Shown here: positions 1 through 9,285 of the stretch, piece after piece
How the letters are laid out: each line of letters begins with the position of its first letter
How positions within the stretch are numbered: the stretch's first letter is position 1
Source of the DNA: Alphaproteobacteria bacterium HGW-Alphaproteobacteria-4
GTDB lineage: Bacteria > Pseudomonadota > Alphaproteobacteria > Rhodobacterales > Rhodobacteraceae
Length of the DNA stretch: 62,283 nt
Assembly: GCA_002842855.1 (NCBI GenBank)
Contig: PHEE01000018.1
Coordinates: 1 to 62,283, forward strand
Reading direction: 5' to 3'
Program-made: the position numbers and the translations under genes
Notes under the pieces: model-generated
Database searches by the model: none
Told to the model about the DNA's origin: nothing
Seen by the model: only the letters and a program-made list of their open reading frames with translations

Positions 1-75
1 TCGACCTCGACCGGCAACCTGACCTCGAAAATCGCGGGTCACCTGGATTCGGCCACGATCAAGACCACGTTCTGA
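1..75 (+). CDS. Flp-like pilin, C-terminal fragment (cut by window edge)
   Basis: Frame 1 is open from the first base and ends at TGA 73-75, giving 24 residues that finish in ATIKTTF. The next complete pilin-like gene (268-462) also ends in SIKTTF, so this is very probably the tail of a paralogous Flp/Tad pilin subunit. The N-terminal processing site lies outside the window. A strong hairpin terminator follows 25 bases after the stop, as expected for a highly expressed monocistronic pilin gene. The paralogy rests on a short match, so confidence is moderate. Confidence 0.55.
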   Translation, partial: STSTGNLTSKIAGHLDSATIKTTF

Positions 76-100
76 TCAGCACCAAAGCGAAACTCCTCAG

Positions 101-126
101 ACCGCGCCTTCGGGCGCGGTTTTCGT
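101..126 (+). terminator. Rho-independent terminator after the first pilin-like gene
   Basis: An 8-bp perfect GC-rich stem (101-108 with 113-120) closes a TTCG tetraloop and is followed by TTTCGTTT. It separates the truncated pilin gene from the next one. Confidence 0.85.
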
Positions 127-267
127 TTGTGCATAGGCCCTTAGGCCTGCCGAATTGAAATCGCGAAAGCGCCAAATTGCTGCCGCTTTCTGCCCGCAGG
201 ATGCGAACTGGACGTGCCAGGCAGTTTCGACCTGCCGGGCCATGAGGACAACAAAAAGGCCATGAGC

Positions 268-462
268 ATGCGTATTGTGGAAAGAGTGCGGTCGTTGTGG
301 CGCCGCGAAGAGGGTGCCGTTACCGTGGACTGGGTGGTATTGACCGCCGTGGTCTCGGGGTTGGGAATGGCCGTGGCGTATACGCTGTGGGTCGAGATCG
401 GCACTGCGAACAACAACATCGTGGTGTACGTCGACGGCCAGTCGATCAAGACGACGTTCTAG
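268..462 (+). CDS. Flp-like type IVb pilin (64 aa)
   Basis: This short protein has a charged N-terminus, then EEGAVTVDWVVLTA and a hydrophobic helix (about residues 17-41). Cleavage between G16 and A17 would place D21 at +5 and W22 at +6. This matches the Flp prepilin rule G/XXXXEY with D-W in place of E-Y. The expected peptidase is TadV, encoded at 10150-10647. The ATG at 268 has AAAAGG 8 bases upstream; an ATG at 262 is an alternative with poor spacing. The protein ends in SIKTTF like the truncated paralogue at the window start. It may be a minor or accessory pilin, with the major subunit upstream. Confidence 0.75.
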   Translation: MRIVERVRSLWRREEGAVTVDWVVLTAVVSGLGMAVAYTLWVEIGTANNNIVVYVDGQSIKTTF

Positions 463-546
463 GGCGGATCTGTGCTCAATTCACGTTTCTGGCGTCGATT
501 GGCCACGATCTGGCCATAATCAGGCGCCAGCATGATGGCGTGGCGC

Positions 547-566
547 CCCCCCGCTTGCGCGGGGGG
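547..566 (+). other. GC hairpin between pilin-like gene and cpaB
   Basis: A perfect 8-bp stem (547-554 with 559-566) of nearly pure G and C closes a TTGC loop. No T-tract follows, so it is more likely an mRNA-stabilising or attenuating structure than a full terminator. Confidence 0.4.
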
Positions 567-594
567 CGGGTAGCTGAACAGGAAGGGGTATCGC

Positions 595-1467
595 ATGCGT
601 ATGGTCTATGGATTGGTGCTATTGGTGGGCATCGCGCTTGCGGGGTTCGCGGTTTACATGGCGCAGGGCTACATTGCGCAGGCGCAGTCAGAGCGCGACG
701 CGCTGCTGGCTGCACAGGCGAACAAGCCGGATCTCGTGCGCGTCGTGGTGGCCAAACGCGCGCTGAAATATGGCGAGCGCTTCACCCGGGCCGATCTGGA
801 AGTGATCGGTGTGCAGGCTGGCAAGACGCCAGCCGGCATCTTCAGTGCCATTTCGGTGCCGATCGATACCGACCCCAGCTTTGCGACGGTGTTTTATGAT
901 GGCGAAACCCGCCCCCGTGCGGCCCTGCGCAGCTTTGAAGCCTATGAGCCGATTCTGGCGAGCAAGATCACCGCGCCCGGCGTCGACGCCGGGATCATGG
1001 CGAACCTTGCCCCCAACAAACGCGCCTTCACGATCAGCGTGGATATTGCCAGCGGCGTGTCGGGCTTTTTGCGACCGGGCGATTTTGTTGATGTCTATTG
1101 GTACGGCCGGTCGGGCGACCGCGAAGTGACCAAGCTGATCCAAGCCAGCCTGAAACTGATCGCCATCGACCAGAGCGCCGATGCCGACCGTTCGGAAGAA
1201 ACCAAGATCGCGCGCACTGTCACCGCCGAAGTATCACCCGAACAGGTGGCGGCGCTGACGCTGGCGCAGGCCACCGGGCGGCTGACACTGTCGCTGGTGG
1301 GCAACAACGACACCGCCGCGGTCGGCGCCATCGAGATTGATCGCAACAGCCTGCTTGGCATCGTGGAGCGCGAGGCGGCGGTCGAGGCGGAAGCCGCCAA
1401 GGTCTGCACCATCCGGTCACGCAAGGCAGGCGAGTTGGTGCTGGTCGAGATTCCGTGCACGAACTGA
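595..1467 (+). CDS. cpaB: Flp pilus assembly protein CpaB (RcpC)
   Basis: The 290-aa protein starts with a single N-terminal membrane anchor (about residues 4-22). A periplasmic SAF-type region follows (about 45-110, starting VRVVVAKRALKYGERF), then the RcpC/CpaB core. Length and layout match CpaB of Tad systems, which works with the secretin CpaC in the outer envelope. The ATG at 595 follows a purine-rich GGAAGGGG site. It is the first gene of the cpaB-cpaC-ompA block, 132 bases after the pilin-like gene, with a GC hairpin in the gap. A cysteine pair near the C-terminus (CTIRSRK and IPCTN) could form a disulfide. Confidence 0.9.
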   Translation: MRMVYGLVLLVGIALAGFAVYMAQGYIAQAQSERDALLAAQANKPDLVRVVVAKRALKYGERFTRADLEVIGVQAGKTPAGIFSAISVPIDTDPSFATVFYDGETRPRAALRSFEAYEPILASKITAPGVDAGIMANLAPNKRAFTISVDIASGVSGFLRPGDFVDVYWYGRSGDREVTKLIQASLKLIAIDQSADADRSEETKIARTVTAEVSPEQVAALTLAQATGRLTLSLVGNNDTAAVGAIEIDRNSLLGIVEREAAVEAEAAKVCTIRSRKAGELVLVEIPCTN

Positions 1468-1674
1468 TTGCGGCCCGAACGGGCTGGCCGGACGCGGGGG
1501 CAGTGATGCCTCCGCGTCACGCATTTGCAGAAATCGAACGAAAGTCGCCCTGCAAGATGTTGATTCTTGCAAATTATTGGCACTTCGCGCATTCTGCCAA
1601 GGAAATCGGGCAATCGAGACCCGAAAAACGGGCGCAGACCCGTCGTGCAGCGTGATCGGAGAGGCAGGATCACA

Positions 1675-3081
1675 ATGAAATTACGTGTACTTTTCAGAGC
1701 ATTGCTGCTCGGGACGGCGCTTAGCGTCGGGGCTGCCGCACCGTCGTATGCGCAGGCGCTGCGGGTGCTTTCGAGTGCTACGGCCGAGACGCTGGCGGTA
1801 TCGATGAACCGCGCGGTGGTGGTTGAAACCGATGTTCCCTTTGCCGAGCTTTCAATTGCCAACCCCGGCATCGCCGATATCACGACACTGTCGGACCGCA
1901 CCATTTATGTGCTCGGCAAGACGCCGGGGCGCACCACGATGACGATACTGGGTGCCGACGGCAACCTGATTTCGAACGTCGAGGTGCAGGTGACGCCGGA
2001 CATCGCCGAGTTCAAGGAAAGGCTGCAACAGATCCTGCCGGGCGAACGCATCGAGGTGCGCACCGCCAATGACGGGATCGTGCTTTCGGGCACCGTTTCG
2101 TCGATCGCGCGGCTGGACCGGGCGCTGGAGCTGGCGCAGCGCTATGCCCCCGATCGGGTTTCCAACCTGATGAGCGTTGGCGGCACCCAACAGGTGATGC
2201 TGAAGGTGCGCTTTGCCGAAATGCAGCGCTCGGTTTCAAAGAACCTGGGCGCCTCGTTCGGGATTTCGGGGCCTGGCAACGTTGCGTCATTGCGGCTGGG
2301 CACCGGCAACGTCAATGCGATGAATTCGCTGCTGGCGGGCAGTCCGGCCACCCTGTCGGGCGACAGTTTCGGCGGCATTGGCGCCACCGTGACGATGGGC
2401 GACATCACGCTGGGGGCGATGCTTGAGGCGCTTGAAGCCAAGGGTATGGTGCGCACGCTGGCAGAACCGAACCTGACCGCGCTTTCGGGGCAGGAGGCGA
2501 AGTTCCTGGCTGGGGGCGAATACCCGATTCCGGTTTCGAGCTCGAACGGGATCGCAATTGAATACAAGCCTTTCGGGGTTGAGCTTGCGTTCGTGCCTCG
2601 GGTTGTGGACGGTGATATCATCAACCTTGAAATCCGGGCTGCGGTTTCGGCGATCGACACCACGCAAACCATGGTCAACAACAGCGGCTTTTCGATCAAC
2701 GCCTTCAAGCGGCGTGATACGCAGACCACGGTCGAGATGCGCGACGGCGAGAGTTTTGCCATTGCGGGGCTGCTGCAAGACGATTTCAACGACCTGAACA
2801 ACCAGATCCCGTGGCTGGGCGATGTGCCCATACTCGGCCTGCTGTTCCGCTCGGCCTCGTTCGAGCGCCGCCAGTCGGAGCTGGTGATCATCGTAACGCC
2901 GCATCTGGTAACCCCCACCCGGGGCGAGGCGCTGGCGCTGCCCACGGACCGCGTGCATCCACCGACCGAGAACCAGTTGTTCCTGTTTGGCAAGACTTCA
3001 AGCCAGACGCCCAACACGGGCGCTGCGGCCGAAGTCGCGCGGCAGGACTTTTCGGGTTCCTACGGCTATGTGATGGAGTAA
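1675..3081 (+). CDS. cpaC: Tad secretin CpaC (RcpA), type II/III secretion family
   Basis: This is the outer-membrane secretin through which the Flp pilus leaves the cell. The chosen start, ATG 1675, gives a clean signal peptide ending near PSYAQ and follows GGAGAGG; the open frame extends further upstream but without secretin-like sequence. The 468-aa protein has an N-terminal pilus-assembly/BON-like part (about residues 30-180). A C-terminal secretin domain follows (about 230-430), with the family signatures VRTLAEPNLTALSGQEAKFLAGGE and WLGDVPILGLLFRS, here in parts. It sits between cpaB and an OmpA lipoprotein gene, as in other rhodobacteral Tad loci. Confidence 0.92.
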   Translation: MKLRVLFRALLLGTALSVGAAAPSYAQALRVLSSATAETLAVSMNRAVVVETDVPFAELSIANPGIADITTLSDRTIYVLGKTPGRTTMTILGADGNLISNVEVQVTPDIAEFKERLQQILPGERIEVRTANDGIVLSGTVSSIARLDRALELAQRYAPDRVSNLMSVGGTQQVMLKVRFAEMQRSVSKNLGASFGISGPGNVASLRLGTGNVNAMNSLLAGSPATLSGDSFGGIGATVTMGDITLGAMLEALEAKGMVRTLAEPNLTALSGQEAKFLAGGEYPIPVSSSNGIAIEYKPFGVELAFVPRVVDGDIINLEIRAAVSAIDTTQTMVNNSGFSINAFKRRDTQTTVEMRDGESFAIAGLLQDDFNDLNNQIPWLGDVPILGLLFRSASFERRQSELVIIVTPHLVTPTRGEALALPTDRVHPPTENQLFLFGKTSSQTPNTGAAAEVARQDFSGSYGYVME

Positions 3082-3085
3082 GGCG

Positions 3086-3742
3086 ATGCGAGCGCACACA
3101 AAACTTGCCGTCATGCTGCTTTGCGCCGCCGCGCTGACCGGTTGCCAGCGCAACGGGTCGTTCTTTGGCGAGGCCGGGTCAGAACTTGATACCGCCGATT
3201 TCGGCAATTCGACGATGAACAACACGTTGATCCAGTCGGGCGAGCGTGATTACGCGGTCAGCCTGAACCAGCGCTTTACCGCGCAGGTGCCGACGACGGT
3301 GAACTTTGCTTTCAACTCGTCGGTGCTGGATGGTGCGGCACAGCGCACGCTGGCGCAGCAGGCCGACTGGATCAGGCAGTTCCCCGAGGTGCGGTTTCGT
3401 GTTTACGGCCATACCGACCTTGTGGGGTCGAATGCCTATAACCACGCGCTTGGCCTGAGGCGTGCGCAGGCGGTGGTCAGTTTCCTTGCGACCCAGGGCA
3501 TTTCGCGCGCGCGGCTGGAGGCGATGGTCAGCTACGGCGAAACCCGGCCGCTGATCTTTACCGAGAATGAAGATGTGCGGAACCGGCGCACGGTGACCGA
3601 GGTTTCGGGCTTTGTGCGCAACCACCCAACAGTGATGAACGGCAAATACGCCGAGATCGTGTTCCGCGATTATGTGGCCTCGGCGCAGTGGCAGCACCTG
3701 AGCGGCGCCACAGGCGGGGCGGCTGCGGCTGCGGGCGGCTGA
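3086..3742 (+). CDS. OmpA-family lipoprotein of the Tad locus
   Basis: The N-terminus is a lipoprotein signal with lipobox LTGC, so the mature protein would start at Cys-20 and be anchored in the outer membrane. Residues about 75-180 form an OmpA C-terminal-like peptidoglycan-binding domain, with VNFAFNSSVLD, VYGHTDLVGSNAYN and RRAQAVVSFL. It follows cpaC by 4 bases and is surely cotranscribed. It probably tethers the secretin region to the cell wall. The Ala/Gly-rich tail is unremarkable. The exact partner is inferred from position only. Confidence 0.85.
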   Translation: MRAHTKLAVMLLCAAALTGCQRNGSFFGEAGSELDTADFGNSTMNNTLIQSGERDYAVSLNQRFTAQVPTTVNFAFNSSVLDGAAQRTLAQQADWIRQFPEVRFRVYGHTDLVGSNAYNHALGLRRAQAVVSFLATQGISRARLEAMVSYGETRPLIFTENEDVRNRRTVTEVSGFVRNHPTVMNGKYAEIVFRDYVASAQWQHLSGATGGAAAAAGG

Positions 3743-3770
3743 CAGCAAAGCGCCTTAGTTGGCCATCGTA

Positions 3771-3808
3771 GGGGCGGTCTTTGGGAACAAAGGCCGCCCC
3801 GGTGTTTC
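3771..3808 (+). terminator. Terminator-like hairpin inside the Tad locus
   Basis: A 12-bp stem (3771-3782 with 3789-3800, one G-T pair) closes a 6-base loop and is followed by GGTGTTTCT. It lies after the OmpA gene and before cpaE. This suggests the locus is read as two transcription units, with a promoter for the second unit in 3809-4001. Confidence 0.65.
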
Positions 3809-4001
3809 TATAGTCTCGCTAAATCGCACAATTACGCTTCTTTAGCCCCAATCTGGCCAAGATTGGCGGCGAGTTTAGCCTTCGCAAGTAGTGGCACGAC
3901 CTGTGAGTCGTGCGGGGTGTGTGAGCGATGAACACGGAAAGACCGGCAAAAACGAACCCAAGTGTCGCCCGGGCGCCGCGTGAACTGAAGGAATGCAGGC
4001 A

Positions 4002-5270
4002 ATGAGCAATGCAGCAACTGTCTTGAAGCCGGAACCGGCCCCGATCATGGCCTGTACCATTTCGCGCGATGTGGCCAATTTCGACCTTCTGATCGAGGAC
4101 ATGGAAGCCGAGATGGGCGAAAGCTGGGGGGACCTCGGCTTTCAGGATGCGGTGCTGTTTCTCAACCAGCCCGAGGCCGCATCGCTCAAGTTCGTGGCAA
4201 TCGCCGTGGACAGCGAGGACGAGGCCGATCTGAAGCGGATCATGGGGGTCATCAGCGCCGCGAAAGATCGCGGCGTGCATGTGATTCTGATCGCCGAGGA
4301 AATCAGCCCGATCGCGCTGCACCAGCTTTTGCGCAACGGCGCCGATGATTTCGTGCCCTACCCGCTGCCCGAACGCGCGCTGCACGATGCCATCGGGCGG
4401 CTGGGCAAAACACCGGCGCCCGTGGCCGAACTGGTCGCGCCCGAGCTCGATCGCCCGCATGCCACTGCGGGCTTCAAGGCAACCGGCGGCAAGGATGGCG
4501 TGATCTTGCCCGTGCATGGCCTTGCAGGTGGCGCCGGGGCGACCACTTTCGCGGTCAACCTTGCGTGGGAACTGGCCACCATCGACAAGAAGGCGCCGCC
4601 CCGCGTCTGCTTGCTCGACTTCGATTTCCAGTATGGCTCGGCGTCGACCTATCTTGATCTGCCGCGCCGCGAGTCGGTTTATGAATTGCTCAACGACACT
4701 TCGCATATGGACGCCGACAGTTTCAGCCAGGCCCTGACCACGTTCAACGACCGCCTGCAGGTGCTGACCGCGCCCGCCGACATGCTGCCGCTCGACATCG
4801 TTTCGGGCGAAGACGTGGGCCGCCTGCTTGATATGGCGCGCGCCAATTTCGACTTCGTGGTGATCGACATGCCGACCACCGTGGTCAGCTGGACCGAAAC
4901 CGTGCTGGCCCATGCGCATGTTTATTTCGCGCTTCTGGAGCTTGACATGCGTTCGGCGCAAAACGCGCTGCGGATGATCCGCGCGCTGAAAGCCGAGGGG
5001 TTGCCTTCGGAGAAGCTGCGCTTTGTGCTGAACCGCGCGCCGCGCTTTGCCGACCTGACCGGCAAGAGCCGGGTGCGGCGTCTGGCAGAAAGCCTCGACA
5101 TCGCGATTGAGGTCCAGTTGTCGGATGGTGGCAAACAGGTCACGCAATCCAACGACCATGGGCTGCCGCTTGCGGAAACCGCCGCAAAGTCGCCGCTGCG
5201 CAAGGAAATCCAGAAGCTTGCCAAGTCGCTCTATGATCTTAACCGCGCCGCCGAAGCAGGCCGTAGCTGA
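4002..5270 (+). CDS. cpaE: Pilus localisation ATPase CpaE (TadZ)
   Basis: CpaE/TadZ is a ParA/MinD-like ATPase that positions the Tad machine at the pole. The protein has an N-terminal receiver-like domain (about residues 20-145, with VHVILIAEEISP). A deviant Walker A GLAGGAGATTFAVNLA follows near 170, then LLDFDFQYG and VVIDMP. The ATG at 4002 has AAGGA 9 bases upstream, and an in-frame ATG at 3993 is less well spaced. The gene is followed after 11 bases by cpaF. The receiver-like domain appears to be the usual atypical TadZ version. Confidence 0.9.
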   Translation: MSNAATVLKPEPAPIMACTISRDVANFDLLIEDMEAEMGESWGDLGFQDAVLFLNQPEAASLKFVAIAVDSEDEADLKRIMGVISAAKDRGVHVILIAEEISPIALHQLLRNGADDFVPYPLPERALHDAIGRLGKTPAPVAELVAPELDRPHATAGFKATGGKDGVILPVHGLAGGAGATTFAVNLAWELATIDKKAPPRVCLLDFDFQYGSASTYLDLPRRESVYELLNDTSHMDADSFSQALTTFNDRLQVLTAPADMLPLDIVSGEDVGRLLDMARANFDFVVIDMPTTVVSWTETVLAHAHVYFALLELDMRSAQNALRMIRALKAEGLPSEKLRFVLNRAPRFADLTGKSRVRRLAESLDIAIEVQLSDGGKQVTQSNDHGLPLAETAAKSPLRKEIQKLAKSLYDLNRAAEAGRS

Positions 5271-5281
5271 GGACGAAGCTG

Positions 5282-6706
5282 ATGTTTTCACGCTACAAGA
5301 AATCTGCGCCCCATGAAGCCGCCCCTGCCGCTGTGGCGGCTGCGGCCAGCATTCACCCCGCCGCAATCTCGCATCGCCGCCTTGCTCCGCCGCAAGATGC
5401 CGCCGCCGCCGCGATTGTCGACAAGGAACGCAAGCGCAAGGAACGGATGGGTGAGCTGAAGGTAGAGCTGCACAAGCGCCTGCTGGAAAACCTCAACCTC
5501 GCCGCGCTGGAAACCGCGCCGGAAGCCGATCTGCGCGGCGAAATCGCGGCGATCGTTTCGGAAGCGCTGGGCGAGATGTCGGTGGTGCTGAACGGGTCCG
5601 AACGTGGCACGCTGAACCAAGAACTTTACGACGAGGTGATGGGCCTTGGCCCGCTTGAGCCGCTGCTGAAAGACGACACCATCAACGATATTCTGGTGAA
5701 CGGGCCACGGCAGATCTTTGTTGAACGCGCCGGCAAGCTGATGCTGACCGACACCACGTTCAAGGACGAAAAGCACCTGCTGCGGATCATCGACAAGATC
5801 GTTTCCGCCGTGGGCCGCCGAGTGGACGAATCCAACCCCTACGTTGACGCCCGACTGGCCGATGGCAGCCGTTTCAACGCGATGGTGCCGCCGGTGGCGG
5901 TTGACGGCAGCCTGGTTTCGATTCGGAAATTCAAGAAAGACAAGCTTGCGATTGACGACCTTGTGCGCTTTGGCGCCTTTACCGAGGAAATGGCCGCCTA
6001 CCTTCAGGCCGCCGTTTCGACCCGGCTGAACATCATCGTTTCAGGCGGCACCGGCTCGGGTAAAACCACCACGCTCAATGCTCTGTCGTCGTTCATCGAC
6101 AATACCGAGCGGATCTTGACGATTGAAGACACCGCCGAATTGCAGCTGCAACAGGTGCATGTGGGCCGGATGGAAAGCCGCCCGCCGAACGTGGAAGGCC
6201 GCGGCGCGGTAACCCAGCGCGATTGCTTGCGCAACGCGCTGCGGATGCGCCCCGACCGCATCATCGTGGGCGAAACCCGCGGCGAGGAAGTGATCGACAT
6301 GTTGCAGGCCATGAACACCGGCCATGACGGCTCGATGACCACGATCCACGCCAACTCGGCGCGCGACGCGGTGAGCCGGTTGGAAAACATGGTGGCAATG
6401 TCGGGCATCGAAATGCCGACCAAGGCAATGCGCAGCCAGATCGCCAGCGCGGTCAACCTGATCGTTCAGGCCAGCCGTTTGCAGGATGGTTCGCGGCGCA
6501 TGACCTCGATCACCGAAGTGACCGGGATGGAAGGCGAAGTGATCTCGATGCAAGAGATTTTCCGCTACGAGCGCCTCGGCCTTGCCCCTGACGGCAAGAT
6601 CATCGGGCGCTTCACCGCAACCGGCGTGCGCTCGCACTACTCGGACCGGTTCAAGCAATGGGGCTATGACCTTCCCGCCTCGATCTACGAACCCGTGGGG
6701 AACTGA
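5282..6706 (+). CDS. cpaF: Secretion ATPase CpaF (TadA), type II/IV family
   Basis: This hexameric cytoplasmic ATPase powers Flp pilus assembly. The 474-aa protein has an Ala-rich N-terminal extension, an all-alpha plus beta N-terminal domain, Walker A GGTGSGKT (255-262), Asp box around IEDTAELQL, Walker B RIIVGE (326-331) and His box [13 protein letters not shown] (347-359). All key residues are present. It lies 11 bases after cpaE and 2 bases before tadB. Confidence 0.95.
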   Translation: MFSRYKKSAPHEAAPAAVAAAASIHPAAISHRRLAPPQDAAAAAIVDKERKRKERMGELKVELHKRLLENLNLAALETAPEADLRGEIAAIVSEALGEMSVVLNGSERGTLNQELYDEVMGLGPLEPLLKDDTINDILVNGPRQIFVERAGKLMLTDTTFKDEKHLLRIIDKIVSAVGRRVDESNPYVDARLADGSRFNAMVPPVAVDGSLVSIRKFKKDKLAIDDLVRFGAFTEEMAAYLQAAVSTRLNIIVSGGTGSGKTTTLNALSSFIDNTERILTIEDTAELQLQQVHVGRMESRPPNVEGRGAVTQRDCLRNALRMRPDRIIVGETRGEEVIDMLQAMNTGHDGSMTTIHANSARDAVSRLENMVAMSGIEMPTKAMRSQIASAVNLIVQASRLQDGSRRMTSITEVTGMEGEVISMQEIFRYERLGLAPDGKIIGRFTATGVRSHYSDRFKQWGYDLPASIYEPVGN

Positions 6707-6708
6707 CC

Positions 6709-7677
6709 ATGATCATCAGCCCGACCCCAATCATCTACGGCGTCATCTTTGTGGCCGTGCTGCTGCTGGTGGAAGGCATTTACCTGCTGGTTTTCGGCAA
6801 GTCGATTTCGCTCAACAGCCGCGTCAACCGCCGGCTGGAGTTGCTGGAAAAGGGCGGTCGCCGCGAGGCGGTGCTGGAGCAGTTGCGCAAGGAAATTTCG
6901 CAACACCGCAACTCGAAGGGCATCCCGCTGTATTCGCTGTTGGCCGAAAAGGCACAAAAGGCAAATATCGCCTTTTCGCCCAAGGCGCTGGTCGCGGTCA
7001 TGGGGCTCTTGGTCGTGGTGGCCTATCTGGGCCTGACCATCGGCACCGATGCAGCACTTCCGGTGCGGCTGGCGCTGGCGGTGGCGATGGGCGTGGGGGC
7101 GGTTTACCTTTGGGTCAGCGGCAAGGCCAACAAACGCATGTCGATGATCGAAGAGCAACTGCCCGACGCGATCGAACTGATGGTGCGCAGCCTGCGCGTG
7201 GGACACCCATTTTCCTCGGCGATCCAGATCGTTTCAAAAGAGGTCGCAGACCCTCTCGGGACCGAGTTCGGGATGATTGCCGACGAAGCGGCCTACGGGC
7301 GCAACGTAGCGGAATCGCTTGCCGATCTGGCTGAGCGCATGGATATGCAGGATTTGCGTTTTCTGGCGGTTTCGGTTTCGATCCAGCAAAGCTCGGGCGG
7401 CAACCTGGCCGAGATTCTGGAAGGGCTTTCCAAGGTTATCCGCGCGCGCTTTCGCCTGTTTCGCCGGGTCAAGGCGATTACCGCCGAGGCCAAATGGTCG
7501 GGCAAGTTCCTGTCGGGCTTTCCGCTTGGCGTGCTGCTGATCATTCAGGTGGTGTCACCCGACTACTACGACGGGGTCAAGGAAACCGCCGCTTTCGTGC
7601 CCGCCGCCATCATCGTCTTCGTGCTTTTGGGCATCAACATGCTCTTCATGAAGATCATGACGAACATCAAGGTCTAG
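6709..7677 (+). CDS. tadB: Tad inner-membrane platform protein TadB
   Basis: This protein belongs to the T2SSF/GspF family. It has an N-terminal membrane helix, a cytoplasmic stretch, a central pair of helices (about residues 95-145), the conserved domain with LPDAIELMVRSLRVGHPF and SSGGNLAEILEGLS, and C-terminal helices ending near LLGINMLFMKIM. At 322 aa it has the normal length. It forms the inner-membrane platform with TadC. Its start is 2 bases after the cpaF stop, so the two are translationally coupled. Confidence 0.92.
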   Translation: MIISPTPIIYGVIFVAVLLLVEGIYLLVFGKSISLNSRVNRRLELLEKGGRREAVLEQLRKEISQHRNSKGIPLYSLLAEKAQKANIAFSPKALVAVMGLLVVVAYLGLTIGTDAALPVRLALAVAMGVGAVYLWVSGKANKRMSMIEEQLPDAIELMVRSLRVGHPFSSAIQIVSKEVADPLGTEFGMIADEAAYGRNVAESLADLAERMDMQDLRFLAVSVSIQQSSGGNLAEILEGLSKVIRARFRLFRRVKAITAEAKWSGKFLSGFPLGVLLIIQVVSPDYYDGVKETAAFVPAAIIVFVLLGINMLFMKIMTNIKV

Positions 7678-7686
7678 GGGGACGCC

Positions 7687-8682
7687 ATGCAGTTTCTTGA
7701 GCCGATCATCACCATGCTGACCGATCGCCTGGGCCCGCTTGGACCGGTAATTGCAGTTGCCGGAATCGGCATCCTGCTGATGCTTGCGGTGCTGCCGTCA
7801 TTTCTGCGCCAGAAGGCGGACCCGCTTGACAAGCTGCGCGCCACCGCGCGGGGTGCGGCACAGCGCGCAGCATCGGATGGCAAGCAACAGGCATTGCGGG
7901 TTGGCAGCGGCGGTGGCGACAAGCTGAAGAAATTCGCCAGCTTCCTAGAACCGCAGTCCGAAGAGGAAATGTCGGATGCGCGGCTCCAGATGACCCGCGC
8001 GGGCTACCGCGGCAAGAACGCGGTGCGCACCTTCCACGCCATCCAGTTCGGGCTGGGGCTGGGCATGCTGGCGCTGGGTGTGGCTTTTGCGCTGTTTGCG
8101 GCGCAGGGCGGCGAGGTTTCGACCACGAAGATGATCCTCTACGTGCTGCTGCCCGGCGGCGCCGGGTATTACCTGCCGAAATACTGGGTCGAGCGGCGGG
8201 TGCAGACCCGGCAACAAGATATTCAAGACGGCTTTCCCGATGCGCTTGACCTGCTTTTGGTTTGCGTCGAGGCCGGACAATCGCTTGATCAGGGCATCAT
8301 CCGCGTTTCCAAGGAATTGCAGGCCGGTTACCCCGCATTGGCCGAGGAATTCGGGCTGGTGGCGCATGAAATCAAGGCCGGCAAGGACAAGTCGCAGGTG
8401 CTGCGCGCCTTTGGCGAGCGGTCGGGCGTGCAGGACGTGAACTCGTTCGTGACCGTGATGATTCAGTCGCAGACCTTCGGCACCTCGATTGCCGAGGCGC
8501 TGCGGGTTTATGCTGGCGACATGCGCGACAAGCGCGTGATGCGCGCCGAAGAGGCCGCCAACAAGATTCCCACCAAGATGACACTGGGAACCATGATGTT
8601 CACCGTTCCGCCGCTGCTCATCATCCTTGTCGGCCCTTCGGTAAACGATATGATGAAGACATTCGCGAGCTTGAACATGTGA
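7687..8682 (+). CDS. tadC: Tad inner-membrane platform protein TadC
   Basis: This is the second T2SSF/GspF-family platform protein (331 aa), partner of TadB. It has an N-terminal helix after MLTDRLGPLGP, a basic cytoplasmic loop, central helices, the conserved QDGFPDALDLLLVCVEAGQS region, and a C-terminal hydrophobic segment ending VGPSVNDMMK. A GGGGAC ribosome-binding stretch precedes the ATG. The next gene starts 4 bases later. Confidence 0.92.
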   Translation: MQFLEPIITMLTDRLGPLGPVIAVAGIGILLMLAVLPSFLRQKADPLDKLRATARGAAQRAASDGKQQALRVGSGGGDKLKKFASFLEPQSEEEMSDARLQMTRAGYRGKNAVRTFHAIQFGLGLGMLALGVAFALFAAQGGEVSTTKMILYVLLPGGAGYYLPKYWVERRVQTRQQDIQDGFPDALDLLLVCVEAGQSLDQGIIRVSKELQAGYPALAEEFGLVAHEIKAGKDKSQVLRAFGERSGVQDVNSFVTVMIQSQTFGTSIAEALRVYAGDMRDKRVMRAEEAANKIPTKMTLGTMMFTVPPLLIILVGPSVNDMMKTFASLNM

Positions 8683-8686
8683 GGCG

Positions 8687-9259
8687 ATGACAATTTTCCG
8701 GCCCGGCGGCGCTTTTGCCGCTGCGACCCTTGCGATTGCGGCTCTGGCCGCCTGTCAGCCGACGGGCGGCTTTGGGCGTGACCCCGCCTCGCCCTATGCC
8801 CCCGGCAATGCCCCCGGCGCAGCGGTGGACGGGTTGACAGTGGGGCACCGCCTGATGGCAGCGGCGGAATACGAGCTGGCACTTGAAAACTATTACCGCG
8901 CGGCTTCCGAGCAGGGGGCCACGGTAGATGTGATCGCGGCGATCGGGTCGGCAGAGTTGCAGCTGGGGCGGCTCGGGCAGGCCGAGCGGCATTTGCGGCA
9001 GGCGATCGGGATTGACGGCAGCTTTGTGCCGGCGTGGAACAATCTGGGCGTAGTGTTGATGGAAACCGGCAAATTCGCCGAGGCCGCGCGGGTATTTCAG
9101 ACCGCCTACGCGCTCGATAGTGGCCAAACGGACTCGATCCGCGAAAATCTGCGGCGGGCGCTCGCCAAGATGGAAAACCCGTCGTATGATCTTCCCGGCG
9201 AGGCATATTCGCTGGTCAACCGCGGGAACGGGCAATACCTGCTGATGACCAGACCCTGA
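8687..9259 (+). CDS. tadD: Tad TPR lipoprotein TadD
   Basis: The protein begins with a lipoprotein signal ending in the lipobox LAAC. Two to three TPR-type helical repeats follow (about residues 50-150), with YELALENYYRAASEQG and VPAWNNLGVVLMETGKF. TadD is an outer-membrane TPR lipoprotein needed for Flp pilus biogenesis, probably as a pilotin-like factor for the secretin. At 190 aa it is close to the usual size. It is in operon with tadC and a second TPR lipoprotein. Confidence 0.82.
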   Translation: MTIFRPGGAFAAATLAIAALAACQPTGGFGRDPASPYAPGNAPGAAVDGLTVGHRLMAAAEYELALENYYRAASEQGATVDVIAAIGSAELQLGRLGQAERHLRQAIGIDGSFVPAWNNLGVVLMETGKFAEAARVFQTAYALDSGQTDSIRENLRRALAKMENPSYDLPGEAYSLVNRGNGQYLLMTRP

Positions 9260-9285
9260 GGCAACGAGCAAAAGGACGCACAAAG

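Noticed and set aside
3819..5366. 515-codon open frame on the minus strand opposite cpaE
   Set aside because: It is antisense to a clear CpaE gene, His- and Arg-rich with no family resemblance, and is a by-product of high GC codon use.
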